The notes below the pieces were generated by a model, which was not told the origin of the DNA, ran no database searches, and was given only the letters and a program-made list of their open reading frames with translations. Of a stretch of 33,280 nt of DNA, positions 25,193-33,280 are shown piece by piece; positions within the stretch are counted from its first letter, which is position 1, and each line of letters opens with the position of its first letter. Location of the stretch: positions 1 through 33,280 of the forward strand of contig JAUVLT010000014.1 of NCBI GenBank assembly GCA_030600605.1, in the 5' to 3' direction. A program made the position numbers and the translations under genes. The stretch is from Mycoplasmatota bacterium. Lineage in GTDB: Bacteria > Bacillota_I > Bacilli_A > Izemoplasmatales > Izemoplasmataceae.

Positions 25193-26290
25193 TTATTTAA
25201 GTCGTAATTCTGTTTCAAGATCAAAGAAATGAACTTTACTCATATCTAGTGCAAGTTCAATATTATCACCAATATGAATATCTGTACGAGCATTTACTTT
25301 TGCGATTAAATCATTTCCACCAAGTCCGGTATGAATATATGTCTCAGCACCAAGTAATTCAGCTACATCTACTTTAAATTTTACAATTGAATCTTTTAGT
25401 ATTGTTTTCATTTCCGTATTATCATAAATTTCTTCAGGTCTAATTCCTAAAATTAAATCTTTTGAAAAAGCATTATTAGCTTTTATGATGGCTAATTTCT
25501 CTTTTGGAACTAAAACTTTGATTCCTTCACCAATAAAATATTCTTTTTCAACTCTACCATTTATAAAGTTCATTGGAGGAGTACCAATAAATCCACCAAC
25601 AAACAAGTTATTAGGATAATCATAAATATCTTTTGGAGCTCCTACTTGTTGAATATATCCATCTTTCATAACAACAATTCTTGAAGCCATTGTCATTGCT
25701 TCAATTTGATCATGTGTTACATAGATAGTTGTTGTCCCTAATCTTTCATGAAGTTTAATAATTTCAGCACGCATTTGAACACGTAATTTAGCGTCTAAAT
25801 TAGATAGTGGTTCATCCATCAAAAACACTTTTGCGTCTCTTACAATTGCTCGTCCTAATGCTACTCGTTGTCGTTGTCCACCTGACAATGCTTTAGGCTT
25901 ACGATCTAAATAAGGAACTAATCCTAAAACATCAGCTGTGTTTTTTACTCTTTTTTCAATTTCTTGTTTTGGCATTTTTCTAAGTTTTAATCCAAATGCC
26001 ATATTATCATAAACAGTCATATGAGGATATAATGCATAAGATTGAAATACCATTGCGATATTTCTATCTTTAGGTGCAACATCATTTACTAACATATCAT
26101 CAATATATAACTCTCCAGCGGTAATTTCTTCAAGTCCAGCAACCATTCTTAATGTAGTAGATTTACCACAACCTGATGGTCCAACAAATACGATAAATTC
26201 TTTATCTACAACTTTTAATGTAAAATCAAATACAGCTTGAACGTTATTATCATATACTTTGTCAAGCCCTTTAAATTTTAATGTAGCCAT
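25193..26290 (-). CDS. msmK: Sugar ABC transporter ATP-binding protein (MsmK/UgpC type)
   Basis: ATPase that energises carbohydrate importers. It has 365 residues with Walker A GPSGCGKST (about 37-45), the Q loop in VFQSYALYP, the signature LSGGQRQRVALGRA, Walker B VFLMDEPLSNLDAKLR, the H loop in YVTHDQ, and C-terminal TOBE/OB domains. No permease or binding-protein genes adjoin it. In streptococci one MsmK serves several distant sugar transporters, so this is probably a shared ATPase (inference). A good AAGGAGATG site precedes the ATG. It lies 87 bases after a PucR-type helix-turn-helix gene and is separated from it by a nested inverted repeat. Confidence 0.92.
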   Translation of the reverse strand: MATLKFKGLDKVYDNNVQAVFDFTLKVVDKEFIVFVGPSGCGKSTTLRMVAGLEEITAGELYIDDMLVNDVAPKDRNIAMVFQSYALYPHMTVYDNMAFGLKLRKMPKQEIEKRVKNTADVLGLVPYLDRKPKALSGGQRQRVALGRAIVRDAKVFLMDEPLSNLDAKLRVQMRAEIIKLHERLGTTTIYVTHDQIEAMTMASRIVVMKDGYIQQVGAPKDIYDYPNNLFVGGFIGTPPMNFINGRVEKEYFIGEGIKVLVPKEKLAIIKANNAFSKDLILGIRPEEIYDNTEMKTILKDSIVKFKVDVAELLGAETYIHTGLGGNDLIAKVNARTDIHIGDNIELALDMSKVHFFDLETELRLK

Positions 26291-26331
26291 TATTTCATCT
26301 CCTTATATTTTTCACTAATATAATTATACAA

Positions 26332-26379
26332 AAAACAATGATTTTTTAATATGTGCAAATTGCACAAAATCATTGTTTT
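26332..26379 (-). terminator. Nested inverted repeat between the PucR-type gene and msmK (terminator and/or operator)
   Basis: A 14-bp perfect outer stem (26332-26345 with 26366-26379) encloses a 20-base loop that contains the palindrome GTGCAA-A-TTGCAC (26353-26365). The outer stem starts at the stop codon of the upstream gene and is followed on the minus strand by five T, so it can terminate that transcript. The -10-like TATAAT of msmK (26323-26328) follows directly, so the same DNA may be regulatory. Confidence 0.6.
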
Positions 26380-26944
26380 AAAACTTATACAACATATAAA
26401 TAGCATTTGCTCCTTTAAAAGTTTTAACATTTATTTTAGTTAATTCAATAAAATTATCAATCCGATAATTTAAAGTGTTTCGATGCATAAATAATTTTTT
26501 CGAAGTAGAACTAGAATTCATATTGTTTTCAATAAATTTTCGAACTGTGTATAATACCTCATTACTCACTTGTTTAGAAATATAATTAGAAATTTTTTTC
26601 TTAAGTGGTTCCTTGTTTTTCACAACTGAGTAAGTAATGATATCCTCAAAATAGTATATTCCACAAGGTAAATCATTAATAAAACAATGTATATTATCTT
26701 TTAATATAAAATCTTCTTCTAAATAAGGTTCGATAAACATGGTAATATCTTTATCAAAATCTTGAATAATAAGATCTCTAAAGGATTCTAAATCAATTGG
26801 CTCAGGATTATAATAATCTTTATCTATAATTGTTAAAATATCATTTTCAAATTTTTCAACTTCAAAATTAGATCCAATCATACTGAATAGATCAATAATT
26901 TCTTCATTCATTTTTTCTTGATAGATAGAAATTCTTCTTTTCAT
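26378..26944 (-). CDS. PucR/CdaR-type helix-turn-helix protein
   Basis: A 188-residue protein from the ATG at 26944 (AGGTGG at 26950-26955). The C-terminal ~55 residues form the PucR-type DNA-binding domain: the segment from FIENNMNSSSTSKKLFMHRN to YRIDNFIELT matches the usual Lx..N...TA..L..HRNTL.YRL pattern. The N-terminal ~130 residues are acidic and not recognisable as a GAF or CdaR sensor domain. It probably regulates transcription, perhaps of msmK or sugar uptake, since a nested palindrome lies between the two genes. The effector is unknown. Confidence 0.78.
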   Translation of the reverse strand: MKRRISIYQEKMNEEIIDLFSMIGSNFEVEKFENDILTIIDKDYYNPEPIDLESFRDLIIQDFDKDITMFIEPYLEEDFILKDNIHCFINDLPCGIYYFEDIITYSVVKNKEPLKKKISNYISKQVSNEVLYTVRKFIENNMNSSSTSKKLFMHRNTLNYRIDNFIELTKINVKTFKGANAIYMLYKF

Positions 26945-26972
26945 TATTACCACCTAATCCCTATTATAACAC

Positions 26973-26999
26973 AAAAAAAGGCAGTTCAACTGCCTTTTT
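26973..26999 (-). terminator. Terminator after transketolase gene
   Basis: Minus-strand stem with GGCAGT / ACTGCC core, flanked by A5/T5 pairs and ending in a T run. It begins right after the tkt stop codon. Confidence 0.9.
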
Positions 27000-27000
27000 A

Positions 27001-28944
27001 CTATAGTTTTTTATAAATGTCTTTAATATTTTCTTTTGTAAATCCAAAGAATTTAATTGCTTCAGAACCCGGAGCACTAACTCCAAAACGATCAATTCCA
27101 TGTACATTACTTGAAAATCTATACCATAAATCTGGATTACCCATTTCTAAGGCTAAACGTTTAGTACATGAACTAGGCAATATTTCTTCTTGATATTCTT
27201 TCGGCATATATTTAAATATATCCATTGAAGGCATCGATACAACTCTTACGTTTATTCCTTCTTTTGCAAGCAGTTCTTGAGTATCTAAAGCTAGTCCTAC
27301 CTCACTACCTGCGGCTAATAATATTCCTTCAAAGTTTTCTTTATCACTTATTACATAAGCACCTTTTTTAAAATCTTCATAATTTATTACTTTTTTTACT
27401 TCTAAGTTTTGTCTTGATAAAGCAATAACTGTTGGAGTTTTTTTAGATTCAAGTGCATATCTAAAACTATAAGCTGTTTCATTTGCATCACATGGTCTTA
27501 AAACATTTACATTTGGAGTTGTTCTAAACATTGATAATTGTTCGATAGGTTCATGAGTTGGTCCGTCTTCTCCAACAGCTACACTATCATGTGTGAATAC
27601 ATAAAGTGAAGGAATACTCATAATAGCAGCCATTCTAACTGCTGGTTTCATGTAATCAGCAAATACGAAGAATCCTCCGCTAAAGCCTCTTAAATGATGA
27701 AGTGTTAATCCATTTACTATCGCTGCCATTGCATGTTCTCTAACACCAAAGCTTATATTTCTACCTAATCTATTTTCTTTAGTGAAATCACCATTTATTC
27801 CTTTAGCTTTTGTTGATTTAGTAAGATCAGCACTACCACCTATTAATTCAATTGTATTCTCAGATAGTTTAGTAATTACTTTTCCACCACTAACACGAGT
27901 TGCTTCAGTAGTTCCTAATGCTGCTTTTGGTAATATTTTGTCATAATTTATATCTAATTTTCCGTTAATTATATTTTCAAGTTTTGAACCTAATTCAGGA
28001 TATTTAACTTTATAGTCCTCAAATAAATTTTCCCAATCATTAAAAGCTGTTTCACCTCTTTGGACAGTATTCACAAAGAAATCTTGATAAACTTCTTCAG
28101 GAGCTTCGAACTCGCCGTAATTATAATTTAGAGTTTTTCTCATATTATTAGTTTCTTCTTTTCCAATTGGAGATCCGTGCGTTGCACTTTGTCCGGCCAG
28201 GGAACTTCCATACCCAATAATTGATTTCACCTCAATAATCGAAGGTTTATCAGTAAGTTTTGCTTTTTCAATCGCTTTATTTAATTCATCAAGGTCATTT
28301 GCATCTTCAACTCTCTGATAATCCCAGTTCATTGATTCATATTTCATTTTTACATTTTCAGTATTAGCCCATTTGAGTGGCCCATCTAACTGAATATCAT
28401 TTGAATCATACAAAACAATCAACTTTTCTAACTCTAAGTGACCAGCAAGGCTAATAGCCTCTTGAGTCACTCCTTCTTGAAGGTCTCCATCACCACAAAT
28501 TACATATGTATAATGATCAATAATATTAAAATTTTCTTTATTAAAAGTAGCAGCTAAATAACTTTCAGCAATTGCCATCCCAGCTGCCATTGCAATACCT
28601 TGTCCAAGTGGTCCACTAGTAGTATCTATCCCATCAGTGTGAAGATATTCAGGATGACCAGGAGTCAGTGAGTTAAGCTGTCTAAATTGTTTTAAATCCT
28701 CCATAGAAATATTAAATCCACTAAGATGTAACAATGGGTATAACATTCCTGAAGCATGTCCTGCGGCAAGCACAAAACGATCTCTATTAAACCATAATGA
28801 TTTATTTGGAGTTACTCTCATATGTTTTGTATATAATGAGTAAATCATTGGTGCAGCCCCTAAAACTATCCCAGGATGACCACTGTTTGCTTTATTGATT
28901 GCATCCATACCTAAAAAGCGTATTGCATTAATTGATTTTTCCAT
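27001..28944 (-). CDS. tkt: Transketolase
   Basis: Thiamine-diphosphate enzyme of the non-oxidative pentose phosphate pathway, moving two-carbon units between sugar phosphates. The start at 28944 is set by AAGGAG upstream and gives 647 residues, usual for the family. Visible motifs are NKANSGHPG near residue 20, the TPP-binding GDGDLQEGVTQEA near 150, and the second-domain segments FGVREHAMAAI and HDSVAVGEDGPTHEPIEQL. It is monocistronic with its own promoter and terminator. Confidence 0.97.
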   Translation of the reverse strand: MEKSINAIRFLGMDAINKANSGHPGIVLGAAPMIYSLYTKHMRVTPNKSLWFNRDRFVLAAGHASGMLYPLLHLSGFNISMEDLKQFRQLNSLTPGHPEYLHTDGIDTTSGPLGQGIAMAAGMAIAESYLAATFNKENFNIIDHYTYVICGDGDLQEGVTQEAISLAGHLELEKLIVLYDSNDIQLDGPLKWANTENVKMKYESMNWDYQRVEDANDLDELNKAIEKAKLTDKPSIIEVKSIIGYGSSLAGQSATHGSPIGKEETNNMRKTLNYNYGEFEAPEEVYQDFFVNTVQRGETAFNDWENLFEDYKVKYPELGSKLENIINGKLDINYDKILPKAALGTTEATRVSGGKVITKLSENTIELIGGSADLTKSTKAKGINGDFTKENRLGRNISFGVREHAMAAIVNGLTLHHLRGFSGGFFVFADYMKPAVRMAAIMSIPSLYVFTHDSVAVGEDGPTHEPIEQLSMFRTTPNVNVLRPCDANETAYSFRYALESKKTPTVIALSRQNLEVKKVINYEDFKKGAYVISDKENFEGILLAAGSEVGLALDTQELLAKEGINVRVVSMPSMDIFKYMPKEYQEEILPSSCTKRLALEMGNPDLWYRFSSNVHGIDRFGVSAPGSEAIKFFGFTKENIKDIYKKL

Positions 28945-29004
28945 ATTACTTCTCCTTTTTATTAACATTTTTCTATCTATTCATAAAAATGTATCTCGAT
29001 AAAT

Positions 29005-29033
29005 ATTATACAACAAACTGCCATATATTCCAA
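29005..29033 (-). promoter_or_regulatory. tkt promoter
   Basis: Minus-strand TTGGAA (29028-29033), 17 bases, TATAAT (29005-29010). It lies between the sufB terminator and tkt. Confidence 0.75.
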
Positions 29034-29043
29034 CATTTCACAT

Positions 29044-29078
29044 AAAAATGAACTTTTTTTGATAAAAAGTTCATTTAT
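29044..29078 (-). terminator. Terminator of the suf operon
   Basis: Minus-strand 13-bp stem (29064-29076 with 29046-29058) with the core AAATGAAC / GTTCATTT, a short loop, and T-rich flanks. It begins within 10 bases of the sufB stop codon. Confidence 0.8.
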
Positions 29079-29083
29079 TTTTT

Positions 29084-30496
29084 TTATCCTATTGAACCTT
29101 CCATTTCTAACTTTATCAACTGATTTAACTCAACAGCATATTCCATTGGCAATTCTTTTGCGAACGGTTCAATAAATCCCATAATAATCATCTCAGTTGC
29201 TTGTTCTTTTGTAAGACCTCTACTCATTAAATAGAACAACTGTTCTTCACTTACTTTTGAAACAGTAGCTTCATGTTGAACTTGAGCTTGATTATTCTTA
29301 ACAATATTATAAGGCAAAGTATCAGATTCTGAAATATCATCCATAATAATAGTATCACATTCAACATTACTCTTAGCGCCAATCGCTTTCTTATCATGTC
29401 TAATCAATCCACGATAATTTACTTTTCCTCCGCGAGCACTTATTGATTTACTAATTATTTTTGAAGTCGTATTTTTACCAATATGAATCATTTTAGCTCC
29501 TGTATCTTGAATCATTCCTTCACCAGCAAAGGCTATCGAAATTGTTGTTCCTTTTGCGCGATCTCCCTTTAAAATACAGGCAGGATATTTCATATTTATT
29601 TTACTTCCAATATTTCCATCAATCCATTCCATATGAGCATCCTCTTCAACCAATGCTCTTTTTGTTACTAGATTAATGATATTATTCGCCCAATTCTGAA
29701 CTGTTGAATATCGACAATGTCCACCTTTTTTAACAAAGATTTCGACAATCGCAACATGCAAACTTGCTTTAGTATAAATAGGAGCTGTACATCCTTCAAC
29801 ATAATTAAGACTTGCTCCTTCATCAACGATTATTAATGTTCTTTCAAACTGTCCCATTTGTTCACTGTTGATTCTAAAATATGACTGAAGTGGTTTCTTA
29901 ACGGTAACACCTTTAGGTACATATATAAATGATCCACCACTCCATACAGCGCTATTTAAAGCAGCATATTTGTTATCAGTATAAGAAACAATTTTTGAAA
30001 AATATTCTTTAAACAATTCTGGATATTTTTTTAAGGCGGTATCTGTATCAGTAAAAATAACACCTAATTCTTCTAGTTCTTTAAGCGTAGAGTGGTACAC
30101 TACTTCACTATCAAACTGTGTTGATACTCCAGCTAGGAACTTCTGTTCAGCTTCAGGTATTCCTAATTTTTCAAATGTTTCTTTTATTTCACTAGGAACT
30201 TCTTCCCAACTAGTTTCAGTTTTCTCTGATGGCTTTATATAATATGTTATTTGATCAAAATCAATGCTTGATAAATCAGGTCCCCATGTTGGATTGGGTC
30301 TATCTATAAATCGATGATAACTCTTTATTCTAAAATCTGTCATCCACAATGGTTCACCTTTTATTTTTGATATTTTTTTAACAACTTCTTCATTTATTCC
30401 CTTACCTGTATCTAAAACACTTTCAATATTTGTTTTAAATCCATATTTGTAATCCCCAATTATGCTTTTTATTTCATCTTTAACTTTGTAACTCAT
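29084..30496 (-). CDS. sufB: Fe-S cluster assembly protein SufB
   Basis: Scaffold subunit of the SufBC2D complex on which iron-sulfur clusters are built. The 470 residues match the family in length and carry the typical [37 protein letters not shown] and the shared SufB/D tail ([27 protein letters not shown]). It is the last gene of the operon. No clear Shine-Dalgarno sequence precedes it; the ATG comes three codons after the in-frame TGA of sufU, which suggests reinitiation or coupling. Confidence 0.97.
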   Translation of the reverse strand: MSYKVKDEIKSIIGDYKYGFKTNIESVLDTGKGINEEVVKKISKIKGEPLWMTDFRIKSYHRFIDRPNPTWGPDLSSIDFDQITYYIKPSEKTETSWEEVPSEIKETFEKLGIPEAEQKFLAGVSTQFDSEVVYHSTLKELEELGVIFTDTDTALKKYPELFKEYFSKIVSYTDNKYAALNSAVWSGGSFIYVPKGVTVKKPLQSYFRINSEQMGQFERTLIIVDEGASLNYVEGCTAPIYTKASLHVAIVEIFVKKGGHCRYSTVQNWANNIINLVTKRALVEEDAHMEWIDGNIGSKINMKYPACILKGDRAKGTTISIAFAGEGMIQDTGAKMIHIGKNTTSKIISKSISARGGKVNYRGLIRHDKKAIGAKSNVECDTIIMDDISESDTLPYNIVKNNQAQVQHEATVSKVSEEQLFYLMSRGLTKEQATEMIIMGFIEPFAKELPMEYAVELNQLIKLEMEGSIG

Positions 30497-30502
30497 AAGA
30501 GA

Positions 30503-30934
30503 TCACTCACTTTCTTCAATAGTTCCTTCAAATGCTTTCCAAGCAATAGAAGCACATTTGATTCTGGCCGGAAACTTATTAACTCCTCGATAAACTATTG
30601 CTTCTTCTAAATCAACATTAGTATCAAATTCTTTATTTGTTAACATATTTAAATAAGTTTCTGTAATAGTCATTGCGTCTTCTTTTAATTTTCCTATTAA
30701 CGTTTCACTCATAACACTTGCACTACTGCAGCAAATACTACATCCAGTTCCGTCATATCTAATATCTTTTATTACTCCATTTTCAACTTTAGTTTGAACA
30801 GTAATATCATCACCACAAGAAGGATTTTTTATTCTCACAGCTTTATATGTAGGATCGTCTAAAAGTCCTTTATTTCGAGGATTTTTATAATGTTCCATAA
30901 TTACTTGTCGATATAATAATTCTAAATCATTCAT
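30503..30934 (-). CDS. sufU: SufU sulfur-transfer/scaffold protein
   Basis: Zinc-containing partner that takes persulfide sulfur from SufS in Gram-positive SUF systems. The 143 residues carry the ligand set C40, D42, C65 and C127, at nearly the same positions as in Bacillus SufU, and the ~20-residue insertion that separates SufU from IscU. It is the only gene in the window whose stop codon I read as TGA, and that stop is in frame with the sufB start. It sits 9 bases after sufS in the standard gene order. Confidence 0.96.
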   Translation of the reverse strand: MNDLELLYRQVIMEHYKNPRNKGLLDDPTYKAVRIKNPSCGDDITVQTKVENGVIKDIRYDGTGCSICCSSASVMSETLIGKLKEDAMTITETYLNMLTNKEFDTNVDLEEAIVYRGVNKFPARIKCASIAWKAFEGTIEESE

Positions 30935-30943
30935 CTTGTCCTC

Positions 30944-32152
30944 CTAAAACCCAGCACTTTTAAAAAAGTCTCTAGCATTTTTTACTGATTCAATAAATCT
31001 ATCACAATCTTCAATTGTATTATATAAATAAAACGATACACGTAATGTAGCAACAACTTTAAGCCACTTAATAATTAGCTGAGCACAGTGATGTCCAGCA
31101 CGCATGCAAATATTATCACCATCAAAAAAAGTTACTGCGTCATGCGGATGAACACTATTAATGTTAAATGATATTATCCCTGTTTCTGCGTCTTTATTAT
31201 AGATAACAACATCTTCGATTTCTAATAATTTACTTACTGTATAATCTTTTAATTTCTTTTCGTGAATAGCAATATTTTCTATTCCAATATCGTTTATATA
31301 ATCCATTGCTGCTCCTAGACCAATTGCTCCAGCAATTGGTGGAGTACCAGCTTCAAATTTGTATGGTGAATCTTTCCAGGTTGCATCATACAAATTAACA
31401 TTGTCATTCATATCTCCACCAAACTCTATTGGTGGCATTTCTTTCAGCAATTCTTTTTTCCCAAATAATACTCCAATTCCTGTTGGTCCTAGCATCTTAT
31501 GCCCAGAAAAAGCTAAAAAATCACAATCTATATCCTTAACATCAATTTTTTTGTGTGGTGCAGCTTGAGCTGCATCAACACAAACAATTGCGCCTACATT
31601 GTGAGACAATTTTATTATTTCCTTAATAGGCGTTACATACCCCATGACATTCGATACATAATTCAAGGCCACTACCTTTGTCTTATTATTTAAAACTTTC
31701 TTAAAGTTTTCAATTGTAATTCTTCCTTCTTTATTAAGAGGAACATAAACAAGTTTTGCTTTTGTAATATTACTAACATTTTGCCAAGGCAAGACTTGTG
31801 AATGATGTTCTAACTCACTCACAATAATTTCATCATCACTTGTCAAATTATTCAATCCATAACTAGAAGCAACAATATTTAAAGCACTACTTGCTCCTCT
31901 TGTAAAAACAATCTCATCAAAATCAGCATTAATAAATTCACAAGCTTTTCTTCTTGATTGTTCATACATTTCAGTCGCAACATAACTTAAGTTATATACT
32001 CCTCGATGAACATTAGTACTATATTTTTCATAGTATTCCTCAAGTTTATTAATAACTTGTTTTGGTTTCAAACTTGAAGCTGCGGTATCAAGATAAATAA
32101 GTGTCTTATCATCTAAGATTGGAAAGTCTTTCTTTAGAATATATGGATCCAT
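30944..32152 (-). CDS. sufS: Cysteine desulfurase SufS
   Basis: PLP enzyme that converts cysteine to alanine and delivers sulfur to SufU. The 402 residues show the PLP lysine K219 in SGHKML, the histidine of SELEHHSQVLPW, and the persulfide cysteine C356 in MRAGHHCAQ, as in group II desulfurases. It follows sufD by 8 bases with AGGTGAT as ribosome binding site. It could also supply sulfur to ThiI, since no other desulfurase is visible here (inference). Confidence 0.97.
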   Translation of the reverse strand: MDPYILKKDFPILDDKTLIYLDTAASSLKPKQVINKLEEYYEKYSTNVHRGVYNLSYVATEMYEQSRRKACEFINADFDEIVFTRGASSALNIVASSYGLNNLTSDDEIIVSELEHHSQVLPWQNVSNITKAKLVYVPLNKEGRITIENFKKVLNNKTKVVALNYVSNVMGYVTPIKEIIKLSHNVGAIVCVDAAQAAPHKKIDVKDIDCDFLAFSGHKMLGPTGIGVLFGKKELLKEMPPIEFGGDMNDNVNLYDATWKDSPYKFEAGTPPIAGAIGLGAAMDYINDIGIENIAIHEKKLKDYTVSKLLEIEDVVIYNKDAETGIISFNINSVHPHDAVTFFDGDNICMRAGHHCAQLIIKWLKVVATLRVSFYLYNTIEDCDRFIESVKNARDFFKSAGF

Positions 32153-32160
32153 ATTATCAC

Positions 32161-33222
32161 CTACAATGTTTTTCTTTCAACTATTGAAACAAAATTCTCA
32201 ATTAATTTTTCTGTTGTTAACATTTCTATTACTGGGCTTAAAAACCCTGATATAATTAATCTTTCAGCATTTTTTAAAGTTAATCCTCTACTCATTAAAT
32301 AGTATAACTGTTCTTCATCTATTTTTCCAATAGCTGCTCCATGTGCTGCTTCAACATCATACTCATCAATTAAAAGTAATGGATTAGCATCTAGTCTAGC
32401 AAATTCCCCTAAAACTATTCCTTTATTTTGCTGTCTAGCCACGCTTCTTTTCATGTTTTTATTAATCTTCCCAACACCTTCAAACATTAATGAACTTTGG
32501 TTATTGGCAACTCCATAGTTTTCAATAAATCCTTCTGTATCGGGTGAGTTATGTTCTAATAATTGTCTGAATTTTGCCTTCTGATTATTTGACGTAATTG
32601 CTACTACTTTAGACGTTGCACTAGCATATTTATCATTTAAAAAGATATTTGTGTTAGACTCAATATTTGCATCATTTATTTCTGCGATACTATAAAGGCT
32701 TTTGCCATATCTTGATATATAGCTGTTTCTTGTAACACAAGCATTTGCCTTTTCATTAAAATTAGAAATCCCAACATACTTTAACCTAGCATTTTCTTTA
32801 ACAATTGAATTTGATACAAAGTTAATATGTGTTTGTGATTTATTATATAAATACTCAAAATAATTAAATTCAGCGTTTTGATTTAGAATGATTAAGGTAT
32901 TAATATCTAAATCTTTATCCTCTTGAACATAGAAAATATGTAATGTTGAATCTTCACTATAATTTCTTGGGGCCTCAATAAAAAGTCCATTATTAACTGA
33001 TTTTAAATCAGTTAATGCAGGGTATTGCTCAAAAAGCTTATTATTACTAATTGTTGCCTCTTTAATATTACTAATTGTTAGTTTTTTTAAATTCTTCTCT
33101 AATTTTGTAAAGACTATTTTCCCATCGTATATTACTAGGTAATTAGCTAGTTCTTTAGTGAAAAGCATTGTTATTTCACTTGGTATATTTTTTAGTAACT
33201 CAATATCGTTTAATTTTCCCAT
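32161..33222 (-). CDS. sufD: Fe-S cluster assembly protein SufD
   Basis: SufB paralogue that completes the SufBC2D scaffold and contributes to iron acquisition. It has 353 residues, somewhat short compared with about 430 for Bacillus SufD. The short form mainly lacks N-terminal sequence; the beta-helix core and the C-terminal [28 protein letters not shown] are intact. Its ATG shares a base with the sufC stop codon (TAATG), so the two are coupled. Confidence 0.9.
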   Translation of the reverse strand: MGKLNDIELLKNIPSEITMLFTKELANYLVIYDGKIVFTKLEKNLKKLTISNIKEATISNNKLFEQYPALTDLKSVNNGLFIEAPRNYSEDSTLHIFYVQEDKDLDINTLIILNQNAEFNYFEYLYNKSQTHINFVSNSIVKENARLKYVGISNFNEKANACVTRNSYISRYGKSLYSIAEINDANIESNTNIFLNDKYASATSKVVAITSNNQKAKFRQLLEHNSPDTEGFIENYGVANNQSSLMFEGVGKINKNMKRSVARQQNKGIVLGEFARLDANPLLLIDEYDVEAAHGAAIGKIDEEQLYYLMSRGLTLKNAERLIISGFLSPVIEMLTTEKLIENFVSIVERKTL

Positions 33223-33280
33223 TATAGTTTTAATGCTTCTTTAGTAGCACAAGTTCCAAGAATAATTCTTTCTTCCTCTT
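33222..33280 (-). CDS. sufC: SufC ATPase, C-terminal end only (cut by window edge)
   Basis: Only the last 18 codons are inside the window, reading EEERIILGTCATKEALKL and then TAA. The sequence alone is too short to prove the family. Position immediately before sufD with a one-base stop/start overlap is the standard place for sufC, the ABC-type ATPase of the SUF complex. Confidence 0.6.
   Translation of the reverse strand, partial: EEERIILGTCATKEALKL

Noticed and set aside
1-33280. UGA read as tryptophan (Mycoplasma code)
   Set aside because: No gene is interrupted by in-frame TGA, and tryptophan residues are encoded by TGG.
1-33280. tRNA, rRNA, CRISPR arrays, intact insertion sequences or prophage genes
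   Set aside because: I looked for T-loop words, regularly spaced repeats, and transposase or integrase motifs and found none.

Overview
The window is AT-rich and densely packed with housekeeping genes on the minus strand, with two nearly empty gaps at the left end. The standard genetic code appears to be in use: every tryptophan I checked is TGG and no gene is broken by an in-frame TGA. The gene set combines a Firmicutes-type SUF cluster (sufC-D-S-U-B), the rimP-nusA-ylxR-ylxQ-infB-rbfA operon, an MsmK-type sugar ABC ATPase, a ComK-family protein, ThiI, PepF, UvrC and a class II GalT. This suggests a low-GC monoderm near the Mollicutes/Bacilli boundary that keeps UGA as stop (Acholeplasmatales, Izemoplasmatales or Erysipelotrichia-like). 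The exact taxon is inference.

Layout. 1-1126 is a gene-poor AT-rich stretch. galT follows (1127-2617), then a second gap (2618-3757), then a LacI-family regulator with an inverted repeat over its own promoter. 4821-8094 holds a DEDDh exonuclease with an extra N-terminal domain, uvrC, and a TetR-family repressor. The repressor is divergent from an RND transporter gene (8219-11266), with palindromes between the two. 11325-15973 is the nusA-infB operon. It has its own promoter, and an intrinsic terminator sits between that promoter and rimP, as expected for NusA-dependent attenuation. infB is split by an apparent one-base deletion. 16146-17298 carries a SpoU-type RNA methyltransferase and a rhodanese lipoprotein. 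17364-21096 is thiI, a metallo-beta-lactamase-fold gene and pepF, joined by TAATG stop/start overlaps.

21276-22548 holds rpsD (ribosomal protein S4) on the plus strand. Upstream lies a second, closely related promoter driving a 59-codon ORF with a strong ribosome binding site. That ORF resembles the start of rpsD and may be a decayed or repurposed duplicate of the rpsD 5' end. 22588-24571 is pgk-tpiA; 24667-25074 is a short ComK-family protein; 25193-26944 is an orphan MsmK-like ATPase and a PucR/CdaR-type helix-turn-helix protein separated by a nested inverted repeat; 27001-28944 is transketolase. 29084-33280 is the SUF iron-sulfur assembly operon, truncated at the right edge inside sufC.

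Functionally the window covers central carbon metabolism (Pgk, TpiA, Tkt, GalT, sugar uptake), sulfur handling (SUF, ThiI, rhodanese), translation and transcription (S4, IF2, RbfA, RimP, NusA, an RNA methyltransferase), DNA repair (UvrC) and efflux. Of 31 stop codons I read, 21 are TAA, 9 TAG and one TGA (sufU). No tRNA, rRNA, CRISPR array or intact insertion sequence was recognised.
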